From positions 71,640 to 135,639 of the forward strand of contig DASWJS010000010.1 in assembly GCA_036397035.1 (NCBI GenBank): DNA of 64,000 nucleotides. Direction: 5' to 3'. Source of the DNA: DASWJS01 sp036397035 (lineage in GTDB: Bacteria > Actinomycetota > AC-67). Below the pieces are notes generated by a model. The model was not told the DNA's origin. It did not search any database and saw only the letters and a list, made by a program, of their open reading frames with translations. The position numbers were made by a program, and so were the translations under genes. Numbering within the stretch: the first letter of the stretch is position 1; each line of letters opens with the position of its first letter. Below are positions 42,153-50,841 of the stretch, piece after piece.

Positions 42153-43409
42153 GTGATCGATCCGGGAGATACCGCCTTCATCTTGACGGCCTCCGCGCTG
42201 GTGATGTTCATGACGCCGGGGCTCGCGTTGTTCTACGGAGGGCTGGTGCGGCAGAAGAACGTCCTGTCTACCGTCATGCACTCTTTCATCGCCCTCGGCG
42301 TGATCAGCCTCGTGTGGTTCGCGGCCGGTTACGCCCTCGGGTTCGGCCCTGACAAGGCGGGCCTGATCGGCGGCGGGGACTACTACGGGCTCTCCGGGGT
42401 CTCGTTCTCCGAGCCCAGCAGCTTCGCCCCGACGATCCCGCACGGGGCCTACATGGTCTTCCAGTTGATGTTCGCCATCATCACGCCCGCGCTCATCTCC
42501 GGCGCCTTCGCCGAGCGCATCAAGTTCGGCGGCTACGTCGCCTTCATCGCGCTGTGGTCGCTGCTGGTGTACTCGCCGATCGCGCACTGGGTGTGGGGCG
42601 GCGGCTGGCTGGGCGACCGCGGCGTCCTGGACTTCGCCGGCGGAACCGTGGTTCACATCAACGCCGGGATCGCGGCGCTCGCGTTCGCGATCTACTTGGG
42701 GAAGCGGCGGGGGTGGCCCCGGGAGCTCGCGCCGCCTCACAACGTGCCGATGACCGTGCTCGGCGCGGCGATCCTGTGGTTCGGTTGGTTCGGGTTCAAT
42801 GCGGGCAGCGCCCTGGCCGCGGGCGGCGGCGCGCTGCCGTTCGTGACGACCCACCTGGCGACGGCAGCGGCGGTCGTCGGATGGGCGCTGATCGAGAAGA
42901 TGAAGAACGGCAAGGTCACCACGGTCGGCGTCGCGACCGGCGCCGTCGCCGGGCTCGTGGCCGTGACGCCCGCGGCCGGCTTCGTCCTGCCGTGGGCCGC
43001 GATCGTGATCGGCTTCCTGGCCGGCGTGATCTGCTACCTGGCGATCAACCTCAAGTACCGCTTCGGCTACGACGATTCGCTCGACGTCGTCGGGGTTCAC
43101 TTCGTCGGCGGAATCATCGGCGCGATGGCGACGGGCTTCTTCGCGCAAGCGGAGTTCGACTTCCTCGACGGGTCCGGCGGCGCGATCGCCGGCGCGTGGG
43201 GGCAGGTGCTCGACCAGGCGATCGGCGTGGGGGCGACGATCGGGTTCTCGCTCGTCGTTTCGCTCATCCTGTTGGTGGTCGTCGACAAGACCATCGGACT
43301 TCGCGTGACGGAGAGCGACGAGCTGACCGGCCTGGACTTGAGCCAGCACAGCGAGAGCGCGTACTCCTCGGGCGACGCGGCCGCGAGCGTCGGCGGCGCC
43401 TCACACTAG
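42153..43409 (+). CDS. amtB: Ammonium transporter AmtB
   Basis: Trimeric channel-like ammonium/ammonia conductor. 418 residues, about 11 helices. The pore twin histidines are H168 (VVHINAGIAALA) and H316 (VHFVGGIIGAM). The GTG at 42153 has AGGGGGGAA upstream and matches the family N-terminus; the longer reading would start inside tRNA-Arg. TACGAT near 42111 is a -10 candidate. glnK follows after 16 bp, the standard nitrogen-sensing pair in which the PII protein blocks the channel in nitrogen excess. Confidence 0.96.
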   Translation: MIDPGDTAFILTASALVMFMTPGLALFYGGLVRQKNVLSTVMHSFIALGVISLVWFAAGYALGFGPDKAGLIGGGDYYGLSGVSFSEPSSFAPTIPHGAYMVFQLMFAIITPALISGAFAERIKFGGYVAFIALWSLLVYSPIAHWVWGGGWLGDRGVLDFAGGTVVHINAGIAALAFAIYLGKRRGWPRELAPPHNVPMTVLGAAILWFGWFGFNAGSALAAGGGALPFVTTHLATAAAVVGWALIEKMKNGKVTTVGVATGAVAGLVAVTPAAGFVLPWAAIVIGFLAGVICYLAINLKYRFGYDDSLDVVGVHFVGGIIGAMATGFFAQAEFDFLDGSGGAIAGAWGQVLDQAIGVGATIGFSLVVSLILLVVVDKTIGLRVTESDELTGLDLSQHSESAYSSGDAAASVGGASH

Positions 43410-43425
43410 GGACGGAGGAAGAGAG

Positions 43426-43764
43426 ATGAAGCTCGTATCCGCGATCGTCAAGCCGTTCAAGGTCGAAGACGTGAAGGAGGCCCTGCGCACCGCGGGAGTT
43501 GCCGGAATGACGCTGTCGGAGGTGCGCGGCTTCGGCCGCCAGCGGGGTCACACGGAGGTCTACCGGGGAGCGGAGTACCAGGTCGACTTCGTCCCGAAGG
43601 CCAAGATCGAGGTCCTGTGCGACGAGGGGCAGGTCGGCGCGGTCGTCGAGGCGATCGTCCAGAGCGCCCGCACCGATTCGATCGGCGACGGCAAGATCTA
43701 CGTCACTCCGGTCGAGGACGTCGTCCGCATCCGCACCGGCGAGCGCGGCTCGGACGCCATCTAG
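43426..43764 (+). CDS. glnK: Nitrogen regulatory protein PII (GlnK type)
   Basis: 112 residues. Starts MKLVSAIVKPFKVEDVKEAL; T-loop with VYRGAEYQVDF carries Tyr51, the residue modified by GlnD (uridylylation or adenylylation in actinobacteria); B-loop GDGKIYVTPVEDVVRIRTGE binds ATP/ADP and 2-oxoglutarate. It follows amtB and has a GAGGAAGAG ribosome-binding site. glnD, often third in this operon, is absent here. Confidence 0.96.
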   Translation: MKLVSAIVKPFKVEDVKEALRTAGVAGMTLSEVRGFGRQRGHTEVYRGAEYQVDFVPKAKIEVLCDEGQVGAVVEAIVQSARTDSIGDGKIYVTPVEDVVRIRTGERGSDAI

Positions 43765-43827
43765 ACAAGACCCCCGCGGAATCGGCGGCGACGGGCGGGG
43801 CTGCGTTCGCTACGCTCGTTCGTCGGC

Positions 43828-45741
43828 ATGATCACGATCACGGGGCTGACCCGGTCTTTCGGCGCGCGCGACCTGTTTCGCGACGCCGACTTGCGCATCG
43901 GCGCTCGCGACCGGCTCGCGCTCGTCGGCCCGAACGGATCCGGAAAGACCACGCTGTTCGAGATGATCGTCGGACGGCAACAGCCCGACGCGGGACGGAT
44001 CGACACCACCCGAGGCGTGACGCTCGGCTACCTGCCGCAAGAGACCGATGCGTTGCGCGGGCGCTCGATCATCGAGGAGGTGCTGCGCGCGGGCAGTGAC
44101 GCGGCCGAGACCGGTCACCGCCTGGACGTTCTCACCGACGAGCTGGCCGCGACGACGGACGAGGCCGATCGGCAGCGACTGCTGACCGAGTACGCGCACC
44201 TGCAAACGCGCTTCGAGACCCTCGGCGGCTACTCGCTGGAGTCGCAGGCGCGCACGATCTGCGCGGGCCTCGGCTTCCGCGACGAGGACCTCGGGCGCCG
44301 CACCGAAACGCTTTCCGGCGGGTGGCTCATGCGCGTCGCGCTCGCCAAGCTCCTCCTGGCCGCTCCCGACGCCCTGCTCCTGGACGAGCCGACCAACCAC
44401 CTGGACGTCGAGTCGGTCGTGTGGCTGGAGAAGTTCCTGCGGACGTTCGAGGGCGCGGTGCTGCTGATCTCCCACGACCGCGACTTCATGAACGGGCTCT
44501 GCTCGCGCGTCGTGGAGATCGAGCGCTCGCGCTTGGTGTCCTACACCGGCGACTACTCGTCGTTCGTCGAGCAGCGCGAGCAGCGCATCGAACAGGCGCT
44601 CGCCGCCGCCGAGAACCAGGCGAAGCGCAAGGAGCAGTTGATGCTCTTCGTCAACCGCTTCCGCTACAAGAAGAGCAAGGCCAAGCAGGCCCAGGCCAAG
44701 CTGCGCATGGTCGAGCGCATGGGCGCGATCGACGTGCCGGGTGAGCGCCGTCGCGCGATGAAGCTCGGCTTCCCGCCCGCGCCACGCGCCGGACGGATCG
44801 TGATGGAGCTGTCGGGCGTCGGCTTCTCCTACGGCGACAAGCGCGTCTACGACGACCTGAACCTTGCGATCGAGCGCGGGCGTCGAGTGGCGCTCGTGGG
44901 ACCCAACGGCGCCGGCAAGACGACCCTGCTGAAGCTGATCGCCGGTGCGCTGGAGCCGCAAGCAGGCGAGCGCCGCCCGGGCCACAACGTGTCGCTCGGC
45001 TACTTCGCGCAGCACCAGATCGAAGCCCTCGACCCGGAGAACCGCGTGATCGAGGAGCTGGAGCGGGCGGTTCCCCCCGGAGTGCAGATCCGCGCGCGCG
45101 ACCTGCTCGGGCGGTTCTTGTTCTCCGGCGATGACGTCGACAAGAAGGTGGCCGTGCTGAGCGGCGGTGAGCGCACGAGGCTCGCGATGGCGAAGATCCT
45201 GGTGAGCGCACGCAACCTGCTGTGCCTCGACGAGCCGACGAATCACCTCGACATCTGGAGCCGCGACGCGCTGGAGGACGCGCTGGAGGACTACGACGGC
45301 GCGCTCGTGCTGATCACGCACGACCGTCACCTGATCCGCCAGGTCGCCGACACGATCGTCGAGGTGATCGACGGCCGCGTCCGGGTCTTCCCCGAGGAGT
45401 ACGAGTCCTACCTCGAGCGGCGTGCGGCCGAGGAAGCCGCGACGGCTGCTCCGGCTGCTCGGACGGGCGCGGCGCGCACCACGGCGGCGGCGGCTGCGAA
45501 GGAGCGCCGCCGCGCGTCGGCCGACGAGCGGGCGCGCGCCCGCGCCGAGATGAACGCCCGCCGCTCGGTCGAGCGGGAGATCGAGCGGCTGTACGCGGAG
45601 CTGGAGGAGATGAACGGGGCGATGAGCAGGCCGGACTTCTACTCCACGACCGAAGACATCGCGGGCTTCATGAAGACCTACGACGACGCGCGCGCCCGCG
45701 TCGCCGACCTCGAAGCGGAGTGGGACAAGCTCACGAGCTGA
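43828..45741 (+). CDS. ABC-F family ATPase
   Basis: 637 residues, two ABC domains and no membrane part. Walker A GPNGSGKT (about 33-40) and GPNGAGKT (about 360-367), signatures LSGGW and LSGGE, and Walker B LLLDEPTNHLDVES and LCLDEPTNHLDIWS. Between them lies the basic two-helix linker (KRKEQLMLFVNRFRYKKSKAKQAQAKLRM) that reaches the ribosomal P/E site. A C-terminal coiled coil of about 80 residues ends the protein. Likely a translation factor or ribosome-protection protein of the Uup/EttA group. TACGCT at 43811-43816 lies 11 nt before the ATG. Confidence 0.93.
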   Translation: MITITGLTRSFGARDLFRDADLRIGARDRLALVGPNGSGKTTLFEMIVGRQQPDAGRIDTTRGVTLGYLPQETDALRGRSIIEEVLRAGSDAAETGHRLDVLTDELAATTDEADRQRLLTEYAHLQTRFETLGGYSLESQARTICAGLGFRDEDLGRRTETLSGGWLMRVALAKLLLAAPDALLLDEPTNHLDVESVVWLEKFLRTFEGAVLLISHDRDFMNGLCSRVVEIERSRLVSYTGDYSSFVEQREQRIEQALAAAENQAKRKEQLMLFVNRFRYKKSKAKQAQAKLRMVERMGAIDVPGERRRAMKLGFPPAPRAGRIVMELSGVGFSYGDKRVYDDLNLAIERGRRVALVGPNGAGKTTLLKLIAGALEPQAGERRPGHNVSLGYFAQHQIEALDPENRVIEELERAVPPGVQIRARDLLGRFLFSGDDVDKKVAVLSGGERTRLAMAKILVSARNLLCLDEPTNHLDIWSRDALEDALEDYDGALVLITHDRHLIRQVADTIVEVIDGRVRVFPEEYESYLERRAAEEAATAAPAARTGAARTTAAAAAKERRRASADERARARAEMNARRSVEREIERLYAELEEMNGAMSRPDFYSTTEDIAGFMKTYDDARARVADLEAEWDKLTS

Positions 45742-45748
45742 CCGCGAA

Positions 45749-45772
45749 GAAGGGGCCCAAAGGGGCCCCTTC
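45749..45772 (+). terminator. Bidirectional hairpin between ABC-F gene and tRNA-Ser
   Basis: GAAGGGGCCC (45749-45758), loop AAAG, GGGCCCCTTC (45763-45772): a perfect 10-bp stem 8 bp past the stop, serving the ABC-F gene and the convergent tRNA transcript. Confidence 0.75.
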
Positions 45773-45780
45773 GACGGTGG

Positions 45781-45870
45781 CGGAGGCGGAGCGATTCGAA
45801 CGCTCGAGGGACCATGAGCCCCAACGGGATTAGCAATCCCGCGCCATAGACCAGACTAGGCGACGCCTCC
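45781..45870 (-). tRNA. tRNA-Ser (anticodon GCT)
   Basis: Acceptor GGAGGCG (45870-45864) pairs with CGCCTCC (45788-45782), with discriminator G. Stem CGGGA/TCCCG around loop TTGCTAA gives GCT. Long variable arm and T-loop CGTTCGAATCG are present. Confidence 0.95.
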
Positions 45871-45911
45871 GGGTGAAGCGGCGGTCATTCTACCGGGGGC
45901 GGCCGGCCGGC

Positions 45912-46442
45912 TCAGCAGCTCGAATCGGCGGTGTGCCAGGAGGACCGGTCCTTGAGCAGCGTCACGCGGATCGTACGGATCGCGCCGCTCTTGGTCCTCT
46001 TCTGCTTCGTCACCTTGTAGAGAACGGTCACGTCGAGGCAGCCGGATGCCGCGGCGCCGTCGCCGATCGCGATCATGGGAGAGTCGTAGACCGGCATTCC
46101 GCTCACCTGGTCGGTTCCACGCGCCAAGGAGAACCGCCGGTGATCGAAGCCGAGCCCATCCAGGTAACCCACGACCTTGTCGGGGTTGCGCTTCACCGCT
46201 CCGGTGTATCGGACGGCGATCGTGTCGTGACCCGGGTAGATGACGCGCCCGTCCTGGTTGAACTCGGTGTCCGCGTCTCCCTGCGCCGAGCAGGACGGAG
46301 CGTTCGGGTTCACGCCCGGCCCCCCTCCCTGCACGTAGCTGAAGACGGCGATCGCCGAGTCGCAGGGGTGAGCCGGCGCGCCGGCGCTCGAAAGGCCGAG
46401 GGCGACGACGCCGATCGCCAGGAGGGACTTGACTGCTCTCAT
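45912..46442 (-). CDS. Secreted protein of unknown function
   Basis: 176 residues, GGAGA ribosome-binding site. Signal peptide about 1-25 (ending PAHPC). The mature domain contains VNPNAPSCSAQGDADTEF, YPGHDTIAVRYTGAV, YLDGLGFDHRRFSLARGTDQ and ends in a cysteine (HTADSSC). No family recognised. It follows the DPNWF-repeat gene by 10 bp and is probably co-transcribed with it, so the two may act together at the cell surface. Confidence 0.7.
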   Translation of the reverse strand: MRAVKSLLAIGVVALGLSSAGAPAHPCDSAIAVFSYVQGGGPGVNPNAPSCSAQGDADTEFNQDGRVIYPGHDTIAVRYTGAVKRNPDKVVGYLDGLGFDHRRFSLARGTDQVSGMPVYDSPMIAIGDGAAASGCLDVTVLYKVTKQKRTKSGAIRTIRVTLLKDRSSWHTADSSC

Positions 46443-46452
46443 GATCGGTCTC

Positions 46453-46824
46453 CTATTGACACACCGGCGGCGTCGGACAGTTCGCCGAGGGAACGAACCA
46501 GTTCGGGTCGACGTTGGGAGCCGAAGGGGCGTGCGGGTTGATCACGTTCGGCATGAACCAGTTTGGGTCAACGTTCGGGGCGGCCGGCGGACGCTGGTTG
46601 ACCTCGTTGGGAACGAACCAGTTGGGATCGGCGTTCGGGACCACGTTCGGTGGACGCTGATTGACGTCGTTCGGGATGAACCAGTTGGGATCGACGTTGG
46701 GCGGCGACGGCAAGTGCCGGCCCACTTCGGGGGGAATCACTCCGTCCGCGGGTCCGGCGAGCGCGACCGTGGCAAACGCCAGCGGCAGCACCGCGAGAGC
46801 AAGGGTTGGCTTCCACTTCTGCAT
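46453..46824 (-). CDS. Secreted DPNWF tandem-repeat protein
   Basis: 123 residues, GGAGG ribosome-binding site. Signal peptide about 1-24 (ALA). The mature 100 residues are mainly four tandem units of about 21 residues with the core DPNWF(I/V/M)P, preceded by PNV or PNA and followed by NDVNQRPP, NEVNQRPP or NVINPHAP; the last unit ends in a Cys-containing tail (ANCPTPPVCQ). The Asn/Pro-rich units with an invariant Trp-Phe look like an extended cell-wall or ligand-binding rod. I know no named family with this repeat. Confidence 0.75.
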   Translation of the reverse strand: MQKWKPTLALAVLPLAFATVALAGPADGVIPPEVGRHLPSPPNVDPNWFIPNDVNQRPPNVVPNADPNWFVPNEVNQRPPAAPNVDPNWFMPNVINPHAPSAPNVDPNWFVPSANCPTPPVCQ

Positions 46825-46964
46825 TACCGCCTCCGTCGTCGGTGGCCCAGTTCCCCATTCAACGACGAGGCTTGCCGCTTTGTGACGCGTGCACGCCGGG
46901 AAACCGGCGAGGTTCCGATAGGTGCGGTCGGTCCGGGCGTGCCCGCTTCGTGTTCAGAAGCGGC

Positions 46965-47921
46965 TTACGAGCGCGACGCCGGGATGCTGCCCATCTTCCC
47001 GGACTGGTAGTCCTCGATGGCCTGAATGATCTCGGCTTTTGTGTTCATCACGAACGGCCCGTAGGCAACCACGCTCTCGCGAATCGGCCGGCCTCCGAGG
47101 AGCAAGATCTCCATCGCCGGGCTCGCCTGCGACTGGCGGCCGGCGCCCCGAACGGTCAACACCTCGCCGGGCCCGAACACGGCGAGCCGGCCCTCGGCGA
47201 TCGGAACCTGCTCTTCGCCGACGAATCCGTTCCCGGCGAGGACGTAGGCGAAGGCGTTGAACTCGCGGGGCCACGCAAGGCGCAAGCGCGCGCCCGGCTC
47301 GACCGTCGCATGGGCGTACACGATCGGTGTGAACGTCCTGCCGGGCCCGGTGTGCCCGCCCAGCTCGCCCGCGATCAGTCGCACCAGGACGCCCGCGTCG
47401 GAGGTCGCGAGCAACGTGAGCCCCTTGCCTTCGAGGTCCTGGTACCGGGGCGGCAGCATCTTGTTGTCGCGCGGCAGGTTCACCCAGAGCTGCACGCCGT
47501 GGAAGAGCCCGCCCGCGCGCACGAGGTACTCGGGCGGCATCTCCGAGTGGACGATCCCCGCGCCGGCGGTCATCCACTGGGTGTCGCCGTCGGTGATCAA
47601 GCCGCCTCCGCCGGTCGAGTCCTTGTGCTCGATCGCGCCGTCGATGATGTAGGTGACGGTCTCGAAGCCGCGATGCGGGTGGTCGGGCGCGCCCTTAGCC
47701 TCGCCGGGCGCATACTCCACAGCACCCAGATGGTCGAGCAGAATGAACGGGTCGGCGCCCGCCAGCTCGTGGCTCGGGAACGGGCGGCGAACCTGGAAGC
47801 CCTCGCCTTCCAGCGTGGTGCGCGCGGCGACGATCCGCTCGACAGGCCGCGGCGTCGCGAGGGGCGCGGGATCGGCCAGCCGGGGCAGCCCGGTGACGTC
47901 GTGCGTGGTGACGGCAGGCAT
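46965..47921 (-). CDS. Pirin-family cupin protein
   Basis: 318 residues with two cupin domains. The N-terminal domain holds the metal-binding histidines in HPHRGFETVTYIIDG and HSEMPPE; the C-terminal domain is a pirin_C fold. Family members bind iron and include quercetinases and regulators of metabolic enzymes; the exact role here is unknown. The ATG at 47919-47921 begins the family match. Confidence 0.92.
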   Translation of the reverse strand: MPAVTTHDVTGLPRLADPAPLATPRPVERIVAARTTLEGEGFQVRRPFPSHELAGADPFILLDHLGAVEYAPGEAKGAPDHPHRGFETVTYIIDGAIEHKDSTGGGGLITDGDTQWMTAGAGIVHSEMPPEYLVRAGGLFHGVQLWVNLPRDNKMLPPRYQDLEGKGLTLLATSDAGVLVRLIAGELGGHTGPGRTFTPIVYAHATVEPGARLRLAWPREFNAFAYVLAGNGFVGEEQVPIAEGRLAVFGPGEVLTVRGAGRQSQASPAMEILLLGGRPIRESVVAYGPFVMNTKAEIIQAIEDYQSGKMGSIPASRS

Positions 47922-47959
47922 CAGGGTCCCCAACGCGCGCGCCCGCGCGGATGTTCCCG

Positions 47960-50107
47960 TCAGGTCGCGACGGCCTCGCGCACGTCGCCCGAAGGCTCCA
48001 GCTCGCGCAGCTCGGCCGGCAGCGGCTCGGCGTGCACGACGGTGAGCCGCTTGGTCGTGCGGGTGAGCGCCACGTAGAGGGCATACGGTCCGTGGGCGTG
48101 CTCGCGCACGAGGCGTGCGGGCTCGACCAGGATGACCGAGTCGAACTCCAATCCCTTGACGGCGTCGACTTCCCAGAGCGAGACGGTCAGGTCGAGCGTC
48201 TCCCGGCTCGGGACCGCGGTCGCCCCGCTCCATACGAGCGCCTCCGCGACGCCGGACACGAGCGAGTGCGGCGCGATGACCGCGACCCGCCCGTCGCCGA
48301 CGAGGTCCGCCTCTTCGTGGGCAACGCGCCCGACCGCCGCGGCGACGTCGCCGCCGGCTGCTTCGATCGCGCGCGGCTCCTGCCCGGTGTCGCGGACCGA
48401 ACGCGGAGGCTCGACCGCTGCGTCGGTCGCGCGCAGGACCTCGACGGCGTGGCGCATGACCTCCGAGGGCGTGCGATAGTTGATCGTCAGCTCGGCGCGC
48501 GCGCGTCCGCCCGAGTCGGGCAGGTGGCGCAGGATCTCGTCCCAGCTCTCGGGCTTCCACCCCGTCACGGTCTGAGCGAGATCCCCGACGACGGTCATCG
48601 ACCCGGCGCGCGAGCGGCGCGCCACCATCCGCAGCGCCATCGGCGGCAAGTCCTGCACCTCGTCGACGACGATGTGGCCGTAGGTCGCGATCTCGTCTCG
48701 TTCGTCGTCCGTCTCGCGCACGCGGGTTCCTTCGCGGATGCGACCGAGGTGCGTGAAGGCCTCGTCGAGCAGCGGGACGTCGGCGTTGCTCCAGCCGTCC
48801 GCGGTCCGCTTCAGCAGCGCCCGCTCGGGAGCCGGCAGGATCCCGCCGGCCGCGCTCTCGATGCGCTCGGCGGAGTCGAACAGGTCCGACAGCAGCAGCT
48901 CCGGCGTGAGCGCGGGCCACATCGAGTCCAGCGCCGCCTCGAACTTGGGATGTTCGCGAACCAGCGCGCCGAACGGTCCTCTCGACATCGCCGCGTCGGA
49001 GTCGCCACGCCGCCGCCACCGCTCGACGTGCTGACGGTGCAGCTCGGCGACCAGGATGTTCGCCAGCATCAGCCGCCGGCGGTTGTGCGGACGGCGGTTG
49101 CGCTTCGCCATCCTGATCAGCGTGCGGGTGCGTTTCGCGCGCAAGACGATCTCGTCGTGCTCGGAGAGCCGGATCGTGAGGTCCTTGGTCAGCGGCCGCT
49201 GGCGGCCGGCGACGGCGCGCTTGATCACCCTCGCCATGCGAACGTCGCCCTTCACGCGCGCCACCGCGTCGGCATCCGTTCGCGTGACGGTCGTGTCGGG
49301 CAGCAGCCCCGCGAGCGTCGTCATGTCCGCGCCGCTCTCGCCGAGCGCCGGCAGCACCGTTTCGATGTACGCGAGGAACAGCGGGTTGGGCCCGACCACG
49401 AGCACGCCCTGACGCTCGAGCTTCGCGCGGTGCGTGTAGAGCAGGTACGCGGCGCGATGGAGCGCAACCGCCGTCTTGCCCGTACCCGGCCCGCCCTGCA
49501 CGGCGAGCACGCCGTCGGCGGGCGCGCGAATGATCATGTCCTGCTCGGCCTGCACGGTCGCGACGATGTCGCGCATGGACCCGCTCCGCGACTTCTCCAG
49601 CGCGGCGATCAGCGCGCCGGTCCCGGCAAGCCCGAGTCCGCCGCCTTCGCCTTCGTCGGTGAATCGCTCGTCCTCGATGCGCACCAAGTGCCGGCCTTCG
49701 CACGTCAGGTGCCGGCGCAGGACGAGCGTCATCGGGTCGCGCCCCGTCGCCCGGTAGAACGGCTCGGCGGCCGGGACCCGCCAGTCGACCACCAGCGGCG
49801 AGCGATCCTGTTCGAAGACGCCGCGGCGGCCGATGTAGTACCGCTCGCCGTCCTCGCGGTCGATCCGCCCGAAGACGAGCGAGAGGTCGCCGATGTCGAG
49901 CTGCTCGGCCCGCGCGAGGCTCGTTCGAACGGTCACGTCGCGTTCGTACCGGTTCTGGAAGGTGCCGCCGCGTTCGACGTTGTAGAGCCGCTCGGCGCGG
50001 GCCCTGGCCTGCTCGCGCATGATCTCGAGCCGCTCGTAGGCATGAGTCACGTAGGCCTGTTCGGCCTCGTAGTCGGGGTGATGCCTGGCGGAAAGGTCGC
50101 TGCCCAT
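47960..50107 (-). CDS. helD: HelD-like superfamily 1 helicase
   Basis: 715 residues. HelD removes stalled RNA polymerase from DNA. The N-terminal region (ARHHPDYEAEQAYVTHAYERLEIM) forms the secondary-channel coiled coil. Walker A GGPGTGKT (about 202-209), Walker B VDEVQDLPP (about 480-488), and late motifs TINYRTPSEVM and YVALTRTTKRL. The start at 50107 has GGAG upstream and leaves the proper HelD N-terminus; an upstream ATG at 50146 is possible. Class II HelD proteins of actinobacteria can protect RNA polymerase from rifampicin. Confidence 0.9.
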   Translation of the reverse strand: MGSDLSARHHPDYEAEQAYVTHAYERLEIMREQARARAERLYNVERGGTFQNRYERDVTVRTSLARAEQLDIGDLSLVFGRIDREDGERYYIGRRGVFEQDRSPLVVDWRVPAAEPFYRATGRDPMTLVLRRHLTCEGRHLVRIEDERFTDEGEGGGLGLAGTGALIAALEKSRSGSMRDIVATVQAEQDMIIRAPADGVLAVQGGPGTGKTAVALHRAAYLLYTHRAKLERQGVLVVGPNPLFLAYIETVLPALGESGADMTTLAGLLPDTTVTRTDADAVARVKGDVRMARVIKRAVAGRQRPLTKDLTIRLSEHDEIVLRAKRTRTLIRMAKRNRRPHNRRRLMLANILVAELHRQHVERWRRRGDSDAAMSRGPFGALVREHPKFEAALDSMWPALTPELLLSDLFDSAERIESAAGGILPAPERALLKRTADGWSNADVPLLDEAFTHLGRIREGTRVRETDDERDEIATYGHIVVDEVQDLPPMALRMVARRSRAGSMTVVGDLAQTVTGWKPESWDEILRHLPDSGGRARAELTINYRTPSEVMRHAVEVLRATDAAVEPPRSVRDTGQEPRAIEAAGGDVAAAVGRVAHEEADLVGDGRVAVIAPHSLVSGVAEALVWSGATAVPSRETLDLTVSLWEVDAVKGLEFDSVILVEPARLVREHAHGPYALYVALTRTTKRLTVVHAEPLPAELRELEPSGDVREAVAT

Positions 50108-50172
50108 CGCACTCCGCTTCGCCAAACGCCGCGAACGAGACAGCATAACGCCCCGTCCGTGGGTTCGCCGCC

Positions 50173-50841
50173 TCAGCGGGCGCTTGATCCGGGGTTCGGC
50201 TCCAGCCCCTTGAGGCCGTTCCAGGCGAGGTTGACCAGGTGCGCCGCCACGACGCGGCGGGACGGCTTGCGCTCTTCCAGCCACCATTCGCCGGTGAGCG
50301 CGACCATGCCTACCAGCGCGCGCGCCATCATCGGCGCGATCTTGCGCGGGTAGCCTCGCGTCTTGAACTCGGTCGCCAGCAGCCCCTCGACCTGCGCCGC
50401 GATGTCGGCCATGACGCTGGGCAGCGTCCCGGTCTGGCTGCCGAGCGGCGCGTCCCGCACCAGGATCCGGAAGCCGTCCTGCTCGTCCTCTATGTAGGAC
50501 AGGAACGCGTCGGCGGCCTGTTCGAGCGCGCGCTTCGGGTGCGGCGCCTTCAGCGCCTCGATGATCCTGCCGAGCAGGGTCGCGACCTCGCGGTCGACGA
50601 TGACCGCGTAGAGCCCTTCCTTGCCGGCGAAGTGCTCGTAGACGACGGGCTTGCTGACCTTGGCTCGCTCGGCGATCTCCTCGACGGTGGTGGCCTCGTA
50701 GCCGCGCTCGGCGAAGACGGATCGGCCGACGGCGACGAGCTGCATGCGCCGTTCCTGTCCGGTCATCCGAACGCGGGCCGGCTGCGTGATCTCGGCCGGC
50801 TCCCCCCGTGGTCGTATCGGGACGACGTCCCCGTCGCTCAC
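50173..50841 (-). CDS. TetR-family transcriptional regulator
   Basis: 222 residues from a GTG that overlaps the stop of the desaturase gene (GTGA); the ATG at 50766 is an alternative. The helix-turn-helix is ATTVEEIAERAKVSKPVVYEHFAGKEGLY (about 47-75); the C-terminal domain should bind an acyl ligand. Coupling to a fatty-acid desaturase and the large palindrome upstream of that gene suggest that it senses acyl-CoA and controls unsaturation, like DesT/FasR-type regulators. Confidence 0.9.
   Translation of the reverse strand: MSDGDVVPIRPRGEPAEITQPARVRMTGQERRMQLVAVGRSVFAERGYEATTVEEIAERAKVSKPVVYEHFAGKEGLYAVIVDREVATLLGRIIEALKAPHPKRALEQAADAFLSYIEDEQDGFRILVRDAPLGSQTGTLPSVMADIAAQVEGLLATEFKTRGYPRKIAPMMARALVGMVALTGEWWLEERKPSRRVVAAHLVNLAWNGLKGLEPNPGSSAR

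Noticed and set aside
46965..49703. 912-codon open frame spanning helD and pirin
   Set aside because: Only the last 318 codons (pirin) are real; the rest is an Arg-rich shadow of helD in another frame.
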